A stretch of 64,000 nucleotides of DNA from Lasiosphaeris hirsuta (lineage: Eukaryota; Ascomycota; Sordariomycetes; Sordariales; Lasiosphaeriaceae), in NCBI GenBank assembly GCA_030549175.1, contig JAUKUA010000008.1, forward strand, positions 62,001 through 126,000, written 5' to 3'. The first letter of the stretch is position 1. Every line of letters begins with the position of its first letter. The notes under the pieces are model-generated. The model ran no database searches. It saw nothing but the letters and a program-made list of their open reading frames with translations, and was not told the DNA's origin. Of this stretch, positions 1 through 10,560 are shown one piece after another. Both the position numbers and the translations under genes were made by a program.

Positions 1-1982
1 TTTTCTGTGTTGTGTACCTGGATATTATTACCACTGATACTGAGAGTAGTCGTTTCGTCTGTAGTAGTTTGACTAACTTTAGCTGTCTAGAATGTATTGA
101 GGAGTGCATACTAATCGTAGTTCCAGGCAATTGGGGTGAACTGAAAGACAACGCAAACATTAGCATAACCTCACAGCCCCACACAATCGCACGCGTAGGT
201 AATCATATCTGTACGTTCAGGCCAGAAGTGACCCTAGAGCTGTCGAGATGTTTGCTTAAGCGACGGCGGAGTGGTAGATGCTAGAGAGCGCGCGACGAGA
301 TAAGTGTGAGGCTATGGGTTGCGAGCGTTGTAGGCTTTTGGAAAATTTGTGCCTGACTGCAGTGATAAGAACCATAATCTGTTGGGAGTGGGGCACTCCC
401 AGGCGTAGGACCGCAGCTGGCACAGGCCACTTGGGCTAGTGCTCCAGCCCACCACCTGTTCCCACTTGGAGATGCAGATCCATCACCAAGATCTTGCATC
501 TACGCTCAATAGCAGATAGTAGCAATACAGCACATTGCCACTCCAACATAATCGCTGGGAACCCGTGGGTTATCCGGGCCAAGCCAATTAACTACACACC
601 TTATAACACACTAATAACATAGGGAAAAAAAAGCCTTATAAGCGATTTTCGACTATGTTACCAGTGTGTTGCAAGGTCTGCAGTCAACTGGCTTGGCCCA
701 AAAAAACCCACGGCATTTGCGGGCCACTCACAGGCACCCACGAGTGGGTTTTTCTCATCACTACCTGACTGTGAGCAGCAAGCGCCGCTAGCCAAAGCGG
801 CTTTCACCCGGTGAGGGGGTTGCCGCTTGAGGACGGCTCTCGCTTCGGGAGCAGGGGGTCTCAAAAGGTGGCAGAGCCCACAGGAGGCCAACATGACCCG
901 CACTGCCCCGTTTATTTACCGACGGAGGAATGCCCTCCTCGGCCACATCCTCCGGGATGCGTGTTTATTCTCCTGTCAGTCCTTGGGGCTTGATTGCAAA
1001 CATGGCCACACGGCCCGTTTTCACGACCATCCCAGTTGGTACGGGGGATGTCCACGACGCTGGGTCGCCCAAGTCGTCTGTGGTATTTGCTAGATTCAGG
1101 CACCCGCATGGGATGGCGGGAGATGTTGACCGCAGATTGACCGTAGGCTCCAAATGAAGACGACTGAAAGAGGACGCGGGATCGCCAACAGACTCTGCTT
1201 TTAGTGCATATTTCTTTTTCTCATCCACTGGGCGAACTTTTCGTCCCTTCCTCGAGGGTTTGGTTTAGGGGCACGGTCCTGGTATCCAACAAGAAGTGGC
1301 AGGATATCTTTGAAATTATCCTTTCCCCCTGCACGGAGCATTAGGGTTCGATTGAAACGCCATTTCCGGTAGGCCATTGTCAGAGACAGGGAGAGTACGT
1401 AGGTTAGAAAGGGGGATATAGGGCTAAGCTAGTATTTCTCGGGCTCGTTAATCATGTCGAAAATTCAATCAGAGGAGTGAGACCGTCAGGCATTAAGAAT
1501 ACTGGGCGACAGATGGGCTATCAGTGGCACTAACCTATGCCCTACGCGACCGGTTATCGCATATACATCCTCAGAAATAGTTTTTACACTGTATCTGTTG
1601 TTCACCACAGCCTGGAGAATCCAAAATATCTCAGTCTCAAGGGTCACGACAGTATCCGGTAAAGCCTCTTAGACTACGTCCCTTGTTAACCATTAGCTCC
1701 ACATTGGTGGGCTTGAAAGCCAACTTAAGACAGTACAACCGAGCAGGTTGGATGATCGGGCCAATCCATAGCCTCGCCATGCATAACACTGTGAATGTAA
1801 TAATCTCCAATAAGCGTGTATCTGGGATCTTCTGAAGCAGACTCGACCACCTCGCGTCCAGAGGTGGAGCATGTCCCCCGAACAACAAATGGGACGCTAC
1901 CACCCAAAAGAAGCATTTATTCTGAGCAAGAAAGTAAACCTAACTTGCCCCCAAGAAGAAAATTGGTGAGGACCGGTATTGA
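1..1982. other. Gene-poor stretch, no supported gene
   Basis: Only short overlapping reading frames occur on both strands, none with a recognisable domain. The stretch has mixed composition with stops in every frame. I see no terminal repeats, RNA gene or simple array that could be defended. Confidence 0.5.
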
Positions 1983-2345
1983 TTAAGATGGATAAACGGT
2001 GGTGAGGTGGTACTGACCATGGGCTGAAAGAACCCCGCCCGAGGTGCCATACCATCTGCCGTCATCTCTACTAGTATCCACATCGGACAGCCGAAAACGA
2101 TTGTTGGAATACGGAAACGGCGTGGCCTCGCCATGTATCCTCTTATTGACGCGGAGGATGGCAGGGTAGAGACCTCGTGTGCGGGTCAGGAGGTGCCCGT
2201 TGCGGGGACCATTCGAACTAAATTCGATAGGAGTATTTAGGACCAGGAGTTCGGGGTAGATTCGAAGACGGATTTCTGTAGGGAAAATGAGAAGATGTAT
2301 TATTGCGGTAAATGTGATGAACGTAGGTGATTTAATTTGGGTCAA
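1983..2345 (-). pseudogene. 2EXR/F-box-like domain fragment
   Basis: The reading frame of about 120 residues contains the pattern of fungal 2EXR/F-box-like proteins. First comes a hydrophobic Phe-Pro-x-Glu-Ile-Arg-x-Arg-Ile-Tyr block (about residues 20-32). About 40 residues later comes an Ile-Leu-Arg-Val-Asn-Lys-Arg-Ile-His-x-Glu-Ala block, followed by Tyr-x-x-Asn-x-Phe-Arg. These proteins are usually 200-500 residues and most are uncharacterised. The frame opens at TTG with no ATG before the domain, and it ends shortly after it. I therefore read it as a 5'- and 3'-incomplete copy, or one exon of a decayed gene. The family call rests on pattern memory and was not searched. Confidence 0.5.
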
Positions 2346-3869
2346 GCGGGGAAACCCGACGTTATTATAGGGAGGAAATTTACTAGTTCAAAGGCAAGGG
2401 GCTCGAGCGCCGATCGGTGACAAAACGGAACACAATCATCGAAAGGAATAAATCCTTGTAGGTTGAAGAAAATAGCAGACATCAGTAAATGTTAAATTAC
2501 TGGGCCCTTTCAATACCCTAGGCGCTTCAAATTTGGGATAAGAAGACGTTGGTGTGGGGAGACTATAGCTAGGGGCCGAAATAGGGCCCCTACCATCTAG
2601 AGGCCCTTAAGATGCACCGTACCAATCGTCAACGTGCACCAATACATCCTCCACCTCCACTTTTTTCACACACCGCCTTACAGCCACACCACTCCTCAGC
2701 GCCCATGGGAGCAAACACACACGGTTGCACTCCATCGCAGTCAGTTACAGTCAATTGAGCAGCCAATTCAACACCATTACAGCGATTTAAATCGCTCAAA
2801 TTGCTCAATACGTGATAGGAGGCCCATCAACACTATAACTAAGTTACAGCCCTTGCCGGCCCTGCTACCTACGCAGCGCTGCGATGGCGTGTGCGCGTCG
2901 GCGATTCCACTGTTTGGCCGCTGGCCGGCTGGCTGCACGGCACGCAGTTCGCAACTGGCATGCACGCCCTGCAAGTGGTGTGACCCAGATTCTGGCAATC
3001 TGACTCACACAGGAGCCCAAAGACATTAATGGCCCATATTGGGCATCGGACCATAACTGGTCACTACCTCTCACAACATAAGTTATGAAGAAGCGCTATA
3101 TATTTACATCGCTAAAATGAAAGCATGATACAGGTAAGAAGGCAAAAAGTCAGTACCGTCAACCACAATTAATAGGCTTTATCAGCCCCGATATGAACGA
3201 AATCACTAGATGAAGCAAGCACATGTAACTTTTGTGGCATTACTATCACATGGCTCCCCCGCGTAGTCCAAGTTTTAGGGTTAGCATATTCTGGTACATC
3301 GTGTGGAGATAGTATATGAAGTTCTAGTCTAATCAGTAAGAAACTACATAGTATCCTGACGCAAAACCAGAATCACGGCACCTTTTCAACCGTGGTCAAG
3401 TCTCAACCTTGTAATTACCTAGTGGCAAACAAGAAACACCAGACAACCTTACCTTGGGGTAGGGCTGATGGCTCCTGTACTCTCTACGCTTGATTCCACC
3501 GCTTCTGACACGACAACCTCTTCAGCCACCGTCCAGCGCAAATCACAACCCAGTGGTACCATCCGGCCGATGTCTTCAGTCTCTTGCTCCTCATCGGCGG
3601 CAATGTCATCGGCCGGGCTCTTGGGCAACTTGCTAGTTACGGATTTACTCCTGTGACCATTTCTTTGGTCAGAACCGCCCTATTCTCCAGAACTTGACAC
3701 GCACGCATAATTAGCAATAATTTCGCAGGATGGGTCTCCTATTCCCTGCCGGATCATCCCCGTCACCGGATATCGACAATGGGCTTCCAAGAGGGAAAGT
3801 TGCAGCAGGATCTTATCCCACGTGCTAAGATTGAAACAGTGCGGTATAGCCCGCGTAAAAGGGTGCGGC
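2346..3869. other. Gene-poor stretch with a transposon-end-like repeat
   Basis: A frame of about 130 codons at 2634-3029 is compositionally biased and lies over a repeat (see 2716-2886), so it is not called as a gene. A minus-strand open segment around 3460-3650 is rich in Glu, Asp and Ser and could be an exon remnant. Nothing confirms it. Confidence 0.4.
2716..2886. repeat. Dispersed transposon-end-like repeat, copy 1
   Basis: This contains a palindromic core (AGCGATTTAAATCGCT at 2781-2796) flanked by Gln-codon-like CAGTCAATT motifs. About 90 bases further on is a CAGCGCTGCGA motif. The same arrangement occurs in reverse orientation at 41004-41180. The spacing and order of motifs match, while the bases between have diverged. 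It is probably one end of a decayed DNA transposon; the superfamily is not identified. Confidence 0.45.
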
Positions 3870-4114
3870 CATTAACAGGCGATCAAGCCACATTTGTTTG
3901 GTGTATTTGGGATCTTTGTGCCGGATTCCACCGGAGGGAGTGCGTTTCTGGCGAGTAGTGGGCCCGTTGTGGAAGAAGCTGATTGCTGTGCAGGTACTTC
4001 AGGCTCCTCTTCTGAGCGCATCGCGCCATCCCTTGTCTGCAGTTCCCAGCCTTGGTAAATGTGGCTTGCATCACACCACCCTAACAGCAGTAACCAACCA
4101 ATATTTGCCCACAT
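3870..4114 (-). CDS. Small putative secreted protein (uncertain)
   Basis: An 80-codon frame starts with ATG at 4114. Its first 17 residues are hydrophobic (Trp, Ile and a run of four Leu) and could be a signal peptide. The rest is polar, with only two or three Cys. No family was recognised. It lies alone, about 250 bases upstream of the membrane gene at 4365 and on the opposite strand. Frames of this length occur by chance, so it is only a candidate. Confidence 0.2.
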
Positions 4115-4364
4115 ACCGTGCCGTCGGTGCTGGACTGATTGCGTGTATATCTGGAGAAAATGGGGAGCTACACCGAAATGAGTAACCCATTCGTCACCAC
4201 TACTCTCGAGGTTGTGCTCGACGTATCATTATATATGAGGGGGATAGGTTATGACTTGACAGGCTCAGAGCTGACCAAGTGAAGAATATTATCTTGACTT
4301 TAATTCTCCATCCTTTTGTCTCACCTAGCTAGCTCTTTGACACAATTTCATTATACTAGCAAAC

Positions 4365-6554
4365 ATGTCGTCGCAATACCTCGTCCTCTTTATCTCAGCT
4401 ACTACCTGCACGGGGGCCCCCTTGATTAATAAAGTCTACGCCAACCTCACATTGACCACACCAACCGTTGCAAACCTGACAGGGACTCTCGTCCAGGTGG
4501 AGGACCCAGACGAAGCCGACGGCGACTTCAAAAAGTCGGTCCATCTCAGCACCGCCCTCGCAGGCATGGTCCTCCTGCTATTTCTTCAGTCCCACATCCG
4601 ATCGCATGGCTACCGACTTGGCCGGTCGTTCTGGGCCTCCTCGGATAATCTCATATGGGTTGGCTTGGGTGTTGTAAGTGGTTTCTGGACGCTGCTCGTG
4701 TTTTTGTCGGCTTGGGAGTGGGAATACCAGGGTGCTACGCCATGCAGGGTGGACCCGCTAGGTTGGAAGTGTGCTGGGCGACTGGCGTTTGTGCCGTGGA
4801 TCCTGGATTTGGTGGTGGGTATTGCGGTACTTGTGGCATCAGTGTCGGAGGACGTTCAAATGTTCGTGAGTGGATGCCTTTAAGTCAGGGATGATTTCGG
4901 TTAACAGGAATTCAAGACAGGAGTAAAACCCCACGGTACTCCAAACGTACGTTTGCTAGAATTCGAGAGATGGAGCCCTTCAACAACTGGGCGGAGCCTA
5001 TCGTGGTCTACCTGCTGCTCATGGGGCCGGTGGTATGGACGTCTATCTGTGCGCTGCGCAACAACCTTCACACTCTCGGAATGCTATCATTGGCGGCCGG
5101 GGTCATCCTGTTCCACACCCTCCAGGACTATCCATTCCACCTTGACCTGCCGCACCGATGCTGCATGGATGACATCAGGATCGCCCTACCGACAAAACTG
5201 GAGTACGGCATTGTCTATGTTCTTCCCTCTCGTTGGCACGGCTTCAAGGCGGTTTACTCTCCCAAACTCGATTCTGAACATGCAGATCTCGAGGCTCAAC
5301 GCCATTTATTTGAGCCTCTCGACAGTGTCCTTGACGATAACAACTCGGCTGAACGATGGACACTTGGAAAGTGCAGAAATGCAATCCGCAGAGTCATAGA
5401 TACTCGCATCCAACTAATCGAGGAAGATGAGAAGATGCTGGAAGATCTCGCTCGTTGGCTGTATTGCCATCGGGTAGAGGAAAAAGGCATAGCGACACTG
5501 CCAGCAACAACCCCACCGCAATCCGTGAGCCAAAAGTACATACCAGCCAAGATTCGAAAATGGCCTCTTCCCCCACTTGTTGATGGAGGGTATGTAAGGC
5601 GAGGAGATACAAAGACTCTAATTGGACGAGATGTGGCCATGGCACTTCTGCTGTGGGAGACACTCGTCTTCCGTTGGCGTTACAGTCTGTATGACCGGGA
5701 AGAAAAGGGGAAAGAGAATCCCAGTGTCCAAGGCCACTGTATCTTCCTGGACGATTGTAGTGGAACAAACATGACCAAAATTCACGACGACGTGGAGATC
5801 CCCCTGCGAGAGAAAATTTGGAGATTGCGCGATTCCAAGTTCTCTAGCATGAACTTCGAGATTGACGGTTCGGAACTGCCGAGAGAGAATGAAGCGAAAG
5901 CTACCAGAACCTTCGAAGTCGAAACGTGGGAAGTACGACAAGGCGAAAAGGATCGGAGGGCTGCTTGACGCGGTCAGAGAGGTCTATCGACTATTGGGCG
6001 TGCCGAAATGCAAACAAGAAGGAAATCAAAACCCAGATGGTGACTCCTGTACCAACTGGAGGAGAAGGAGTGAGTTTCTGACCCAAACGAAGAGAGAGCA
6101 ATCCACCATGGAAATGACGAGGGAAGCAGAACTATACCAACAAATGATCGAGAAGGGGGTAGAGGAAACCAGAGTCTTGCTGGAGCAAGAACCTTCACCT
6201 CTTAAAGTTCCCAAGAGGTCTATTCTCCTCGGGAAGATACCAACCGGAATGAAAATGCAAACATACGCGAGTGAGGTATGGAAACGGTGCTGGGAGGCTT
6301 ACCCTTGCACATTTGGGGCCCTGTGTCTGTGGACCACGGTTTGGTATTTTGACATGGGGAATAATCAGGGTCTGCACACCACACCACTGGTTCCCGCTGG
6401 CGAGCTCAGGGGTTTTAGGAGTTATGGACCGGACTATATGTCAACATGGAGGATGCAATGGCGGCATACGTGGCATACGGCTGTCATTTGCCAGCTTGTC
6501 ATTATGTTGCCAACTGTCATTAGCACTTTCTTTTCGGTGATGCCGATGGGTTAG
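4365..6554 (+). CDS. Uncharacterised fungal multi-pass membrane protein, copy 1
   Basis: I propose three exons: 4365-4865, 4970-5867 and 5908-6554, giving about 681 residues. The first intron has a GTGAGT donor. The second would be only 40 bases; the alternative is a single frameshift near 5870-5960. Exon 1 has three hydrophobic helices (about residues 62-80, 96-118 and 143-160) and a Pro-Cys...Cys-x-x-Arg-x-Ala-Phe-x-Pro-Trp-Ile motif. Exon 2 begins with two more helices, then a soluble part containing Val-Tyr-Val-Leu-Pro-Ser...Gly-Phe-x-Ala-Val-Tyr-Ser-Pro-Lys. Exon 3 ends with Trp-rich segments and a terminal helix. The gene at 20866 shares all these blocks in the same order. The function is unknown; topology suggests a membrane protein with a large soluble middle region. 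No catalytic motif was recognised. Confidence 0.65.
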
Positions 6555-8946
6555 GTCAGGTAATTTCAGTGGGATGGAATGACCTTCAGGATGGTGTGTG
6601 CACGGCGGGATTCCGGCTGTATGATTACACCGTTTCGTATACCATTGATCCAAGAAATGCAGTGTTGACACACACTAGCGACAGAGAGCGCCGCTGCTTA
6701 TGCCATTGGGATTACCCACTTGAGCTGCCAGTGCCTGAACAATCCTTCCATAATACCTCACAACTGCTTCATATTCTCTGCTTGACGAATTAGGAGAACC
6801 ATTTCAGTTATTCCTACCTGCAATAACGACAGCAAGGTCAACACACTTAAAACCAGAGGTCTTGGGATCCTTAGTATGGCCCCAGAAGCCCTCGTTCAGA
6901 CGTCTGTTCTCCTCGCTAAGGGACGGGTAAATATAGTGCATCTCCAACCTCTAGACTTCGGGACATGATCCTCAAGAGCTCGCAATCGCAGCTAGGCTAC
7001 CTTAATGTCCTTCTAGGTCATTACGTGTGGTGGTCCCTATATTATGGCTTTCTAGAGTCAGCTCTACGCTTTTGACAAGGTGGCTAAATGTCTTCGAAAT
7101 TACAACATAGGATTAGAATCTAAAACTTAAGATAAAACACGGCTCTCCTACTAAGAACCTCATAAGGCCGGGGACCCTAAAAGACTTTACTTCCAGTCCA
7201 AAGTTCTAGTTCTATCATCTATGTTAGCTTTAATCGTCACACTACCCAGTATTAGCTAAGATTATCCATATGACTGAAGATATGTAGCTTGTAAAACTTA
7301 GTGTATCCTAGCAAAGCAATCATTGTCCCCGGATACGCTCATAGTAGTAGGTTGGTACCTAAATTCCATACCCCGTGATTAATACTTATTAAGTCTCCTG
7401 TAGTTAGAAGGAACGGAATGTAAGAGGTAAGGTGTTGCACAAATCCGGTACTAAGCCAACTGTAGCTAGAGCGCTCTATTGAGTTTAAGCCCCTTGAGAG
7501 CCAGGCAAGTCTTGATCGCAGATAAAAGAGCACTTCGCGCGGAGGCCTTCGTGCCCAGTCAACAGCACACCTATTAACGGTTGGTCCCAGCTGTCATCCA
7601 ACAGCCATTCATTTTTACCATGTGTATGTGGGTGGCTGCTACTGGCCACAGGCCTGGAAGCCATGGAATCAGAAGGAATCCCTCGGAATGAGGAACAGCC
7701 CACAGGGCTTGTTGTATATGGAGAATGACACCGAACACCAGCCGCACCCAGAGCTAACCCGCATCTCTCCAGCATCCTTGGAGGTGTCGGTCTGCAAGAG
7801 CGAACATGGGGGGTTCTGATTGTTGCGGGGATGCAACATTGGATCCCGCGATGGCCGTAAGTTAAATGTGCTGGACGAGACCCTGAATTGAAGCAGAGAC
7901 TTGCAGGAGTTACATCGACATTTCCCCCTCCGCTTGGGTCCCAGTATAGCAGTATAGGACCCAAGTTCCCTCGCGGGCCGCTCCGGCTAAAAGTTCCCAG
8001 AGTTCGCCAATGGCAGCGGGCGAAACATCTGTGTTTAGGAAGGCAGAAACCCGCCCTGATACCTTGGTAAGCTCCCCTGTTTGTCCCGCAATTTGTCTTT
8101 CCGGGTCTGGATACTCTCTCTCTCCACTTCTGCTGCATCGTTTTGCACCGAAGGAGCACAATGACAAACGTTTACAAACAGAGTGTGCTAAGGCCGTCGA
8201 AACATCCATAGGCGGCCCTGGGTACGGGACGATATTAATCGACTGGCAAGCCTGAAACACTCAGCAACCCAACATTCCAAGCGAACGGTGGAATAAACGA
8301 GGCATAAAGAAAAAGGGTGACATCTACGGACAGTCTACCCGCGCGATTAAGAGGTGGAGTAATGAAATCTATCATTGGCGCTGTGAGCGCCTCAGGCCGA
8401 CGCTGTAGGCCAATCCGCATTTCAAAAAAACCGCCCGAGGCAACCTAGAGGGCGGCGAGAGCTAATCATTTTGCCTTGGAACTCGTCGGGGTTGATCAGC
8501 TCTGCAGTTCCGGTTTAAGAAATGAACATTACATCCCTCCACTGGGTTGGAGGAGATGGCAAGTGCCAACCCGATGTCTGCGAATTTTTCCATTCACCAA
8601 CCAGCGATTGTTTGTGGGATTTTGATTGGCAGCATTGTAAGGGGGGGTACAGTTCGAAACCGCGGTTGCCTAGGCCACCGCTCCTTCTCGACCTCGCTCC
8701 ATCATGATCAAGGAATGGAAGAACAAACAATACGCTGGAGGTAAATGAGTCAAGCAGCGTCGTTCGATTTTAGCTTCACTATCTCAAGTGTACCTTTATG
8801 AGGATAAGAAGGTGGAAGCTCAAGCTGGCAGATAACCCGCCCCTTTTCCTGCTTCTCAGGTTTCCATTAGTGACCGAGATGCTTGCATCACCTCTCACAA
8901 CTATATCCCGCTTGGAGTTACGACTGCTTCGGCTTCAGCTCGAGGG
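6555..8946. other. Gene-poor stretch, possibly decayed repeats
   Basis: The 6800-7450 part is rich in CTAG/TTAG words and stops, like a decayed transposon. Minus-strand frames at 7485-8260 (up to 224 codons) and 8515-8745 are open, but I could not assign them to a family. Their frames switch without convincing introns. Confidence 0.4.
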
Positions 8947-9409
8947 TTAGACAGGGCCATGGCAGACCACTTCGATATTATGTCCTAGCGGATCAAAGAC
9001 AAAGGCGGCGTAGTAGTTGGGATGTTACTGCTTCCGGATCCCCGGTTTTCCGTTATCCTTTGCGCCAATTGCCAAGTCGGCCGCGTAGAAGGCATCAACT
9101 ACTGCGTGATCTAAAGAACAAAAAACATCAGGATAAGTTGGAATCTCCCTTTCTGACACAAAGTATTGGCAAAAACTCATCCTTGGCCACAAATGCGTGA
9201 TGCATCTTCGGCTTCTCGAGAATATTCTCGGTGGTGGATATCAGCCACCAGTCGGGGTGCTTCCCGTTATCACCGAGACCTGTGACTTCCTCGTTGGGCC
9301 CTTCGGTGAGGAACTTGTTGTAGCCCAACGGCACGAGGGCTGCCTCGTACCATTTCACAACCTCGGCGTGCTACGAAGAGGGAACGAAGATGCCTGTATG
9401 GTCGAGCAT
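8947..9409 (-). pseudogene. VOC (glyoxalase/bleomycin-resistance-like) family pseudogene
   Basis: It begins at ATG 9409 with Leu-Asp-His-Thr-Gly-Ile-Phe-Val-Pro, the usual first strand of VOC-fold proteins. There follow Val-Val-Lys-Trp-Tyr-Glu-Ala-Ala-Leu-x-Pro-Leu-Gly-Tyr and Pro-Asp-Trp-Trp-Leu. Near the end come Ala-Val-Val-Asp-Ala-Phe-Tyr and His-Pro-Asn-Tyr-Tyr-Ala-Ala-Phe-Val-x-Asp-Pro-x-Gly-His-Asn-Ile-Glu. Together these cover a whole VOC domain of about 130 residues. It is broken by an in-frame TAG after residue 11, by a frame change near 9100-9170 with no clean intron, and by a TAA just before the His-Pro-Asn motif. The TAG is one C-to-T step from CAG. Its 5' end overlaps the long open frame of the neighbouring gene. 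The domain call is firm; loss of function is very likely. Confidence 0.7.
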
Positions 9410-10560
9410 TATTTTCTTTTTCTTTTCCCAGTGGTTTGTGCGGCGTTGTTGTTGTTGCGGGGCGGGGTGCGTAGCTAGCTAGAGGTTGGCAGGTGAGACT
9501 TAAACACTTTGGTGAGGTGAAGCTTGTCAGAGGGCGGAATTCAGACCCGAGTACCCGTGGCTCGGCAGATCTCAGAAATGGTCCAACGCATACAACGCTT
9601 GATATGGCGGATCCGGGAAGACGCACGACTTCACGCGCCAGCGACGTGCTACCTGCATCCGTGCGACTGTCATCGGCCGTTCTCACTGTGCTAATCCCGA
9701 GTGAGCTTTCCGTTCTGAGTGTTTCGGAACTCTCTGTTCCAGCCACTTTGCGAATACTCACTATTAGCTCCGATAGAACTGATTGCCGCGTATTGACGAC
9801 CGAGATAAATGTAGACGGTGGAGCAGATTCCGTAAGAGTAACGGCTAGTGTCTGCGCTCGTGCGGTTCCCAGGATGAATGGGATGACTATCGCTAGGGCG
9901 AGGAGCGGAAGCCACGGCGGGGGATGGACACGAGAACTAGAAGAAGGATGATGGGCGGTCGTGGTAGCAGTCGCAATGCCAACCGTTGTCGTTGTGGAGG
10001 GTCTGCCTCCTCCAGTGCCACTCGCACTATTTGTCGTGGCTGCACTGGGTTTGGCTGTTGGGACGCTGCTAGTGGTTTCTTTGGAGGACGTTGGTGTTGC
10101 GATCGTGACCCGGACCGTCTCGGTGTTGATGTAAGTATAGCCTGGGATAGGAAAGCCGCCTGAAGAACAGTCGCCATTGCAGATCTTCAGTGCCGCATCA
10201 ACGTCGACCTCTTTCCCTCCACACCACTCGGACACAGGCTTCCTGATGTACTTGTGAAAGTCCCCAATCAGGTCCCGTCTGCAGAGACACTGAGTCGCTA
10301 GGGTTAGACACGAATCGCATATCAGGGATGCGCCTGCACCCCAACCAGCGATCGACTGGAACATCTTTTTGCCATTTCCCGCAACACCCTGTAAATATGG
10401 CTTGCGTGCAAGCGCAGAGTGAACCAACGCCAGCTTCACCCCAGTCAATATCTCCGCCCGGCGGATGAAAACCTTTCTCGGCGCCACAGACGGAAGTCGT
10501 CGCGAACACGGAGAGGGCCACAACGATTGACGGTGGTCGCATTCTGACGTAGCTTTGCAT
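9270..10560 (-). CDS. Secreted Cys-containing protein with Thr/Ser stalk and TM helix
   Basis: ATG at 10560 starts a signal-peptide-like segment (Val-Val-Ala-Leu-Ser-Val-Phe-Ala, about residues 11-22). After about 40 residues the frame must change. A 40-base GT-AG intron (10389-10428) joins the two frames in phase. Next comes a domain of about 90 residues with spaced Cys (Cys-Asp-x-Cys, Cys-Leu-Cys, Trp-Cys-Gly-Gly, Cys-x-x-x-Cys). It is followed by a Thr/Ser/Pro-rich stalk of about 70 residues and a helix of about 20 residues (Trp-Leu-Pro-Leu-Leu-Ala-Leu-Ala-Ile-Val-Ile-Pro). This is the common layout of fungal type I surface proteins. The frame stays open to 9270, but the last part runs over the VOC pseudogene. 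The true 3' end probably lies upstream, near 9480 or earlier. The family is not identified. Confidence 0.5.

Noticed and set aside
2634..3029. 131-codon plus-strand frame as a gene
   Set aside because: Biased composition, overlaps the dispersed repeat, opens with a non-ATG codon, no domain.
7485..8159. 224-codon minus-strand frame as a gene
   Set aside because: No family recognised. Composition changes along the frame and a second frame (7910-8260) competes over the same bases.
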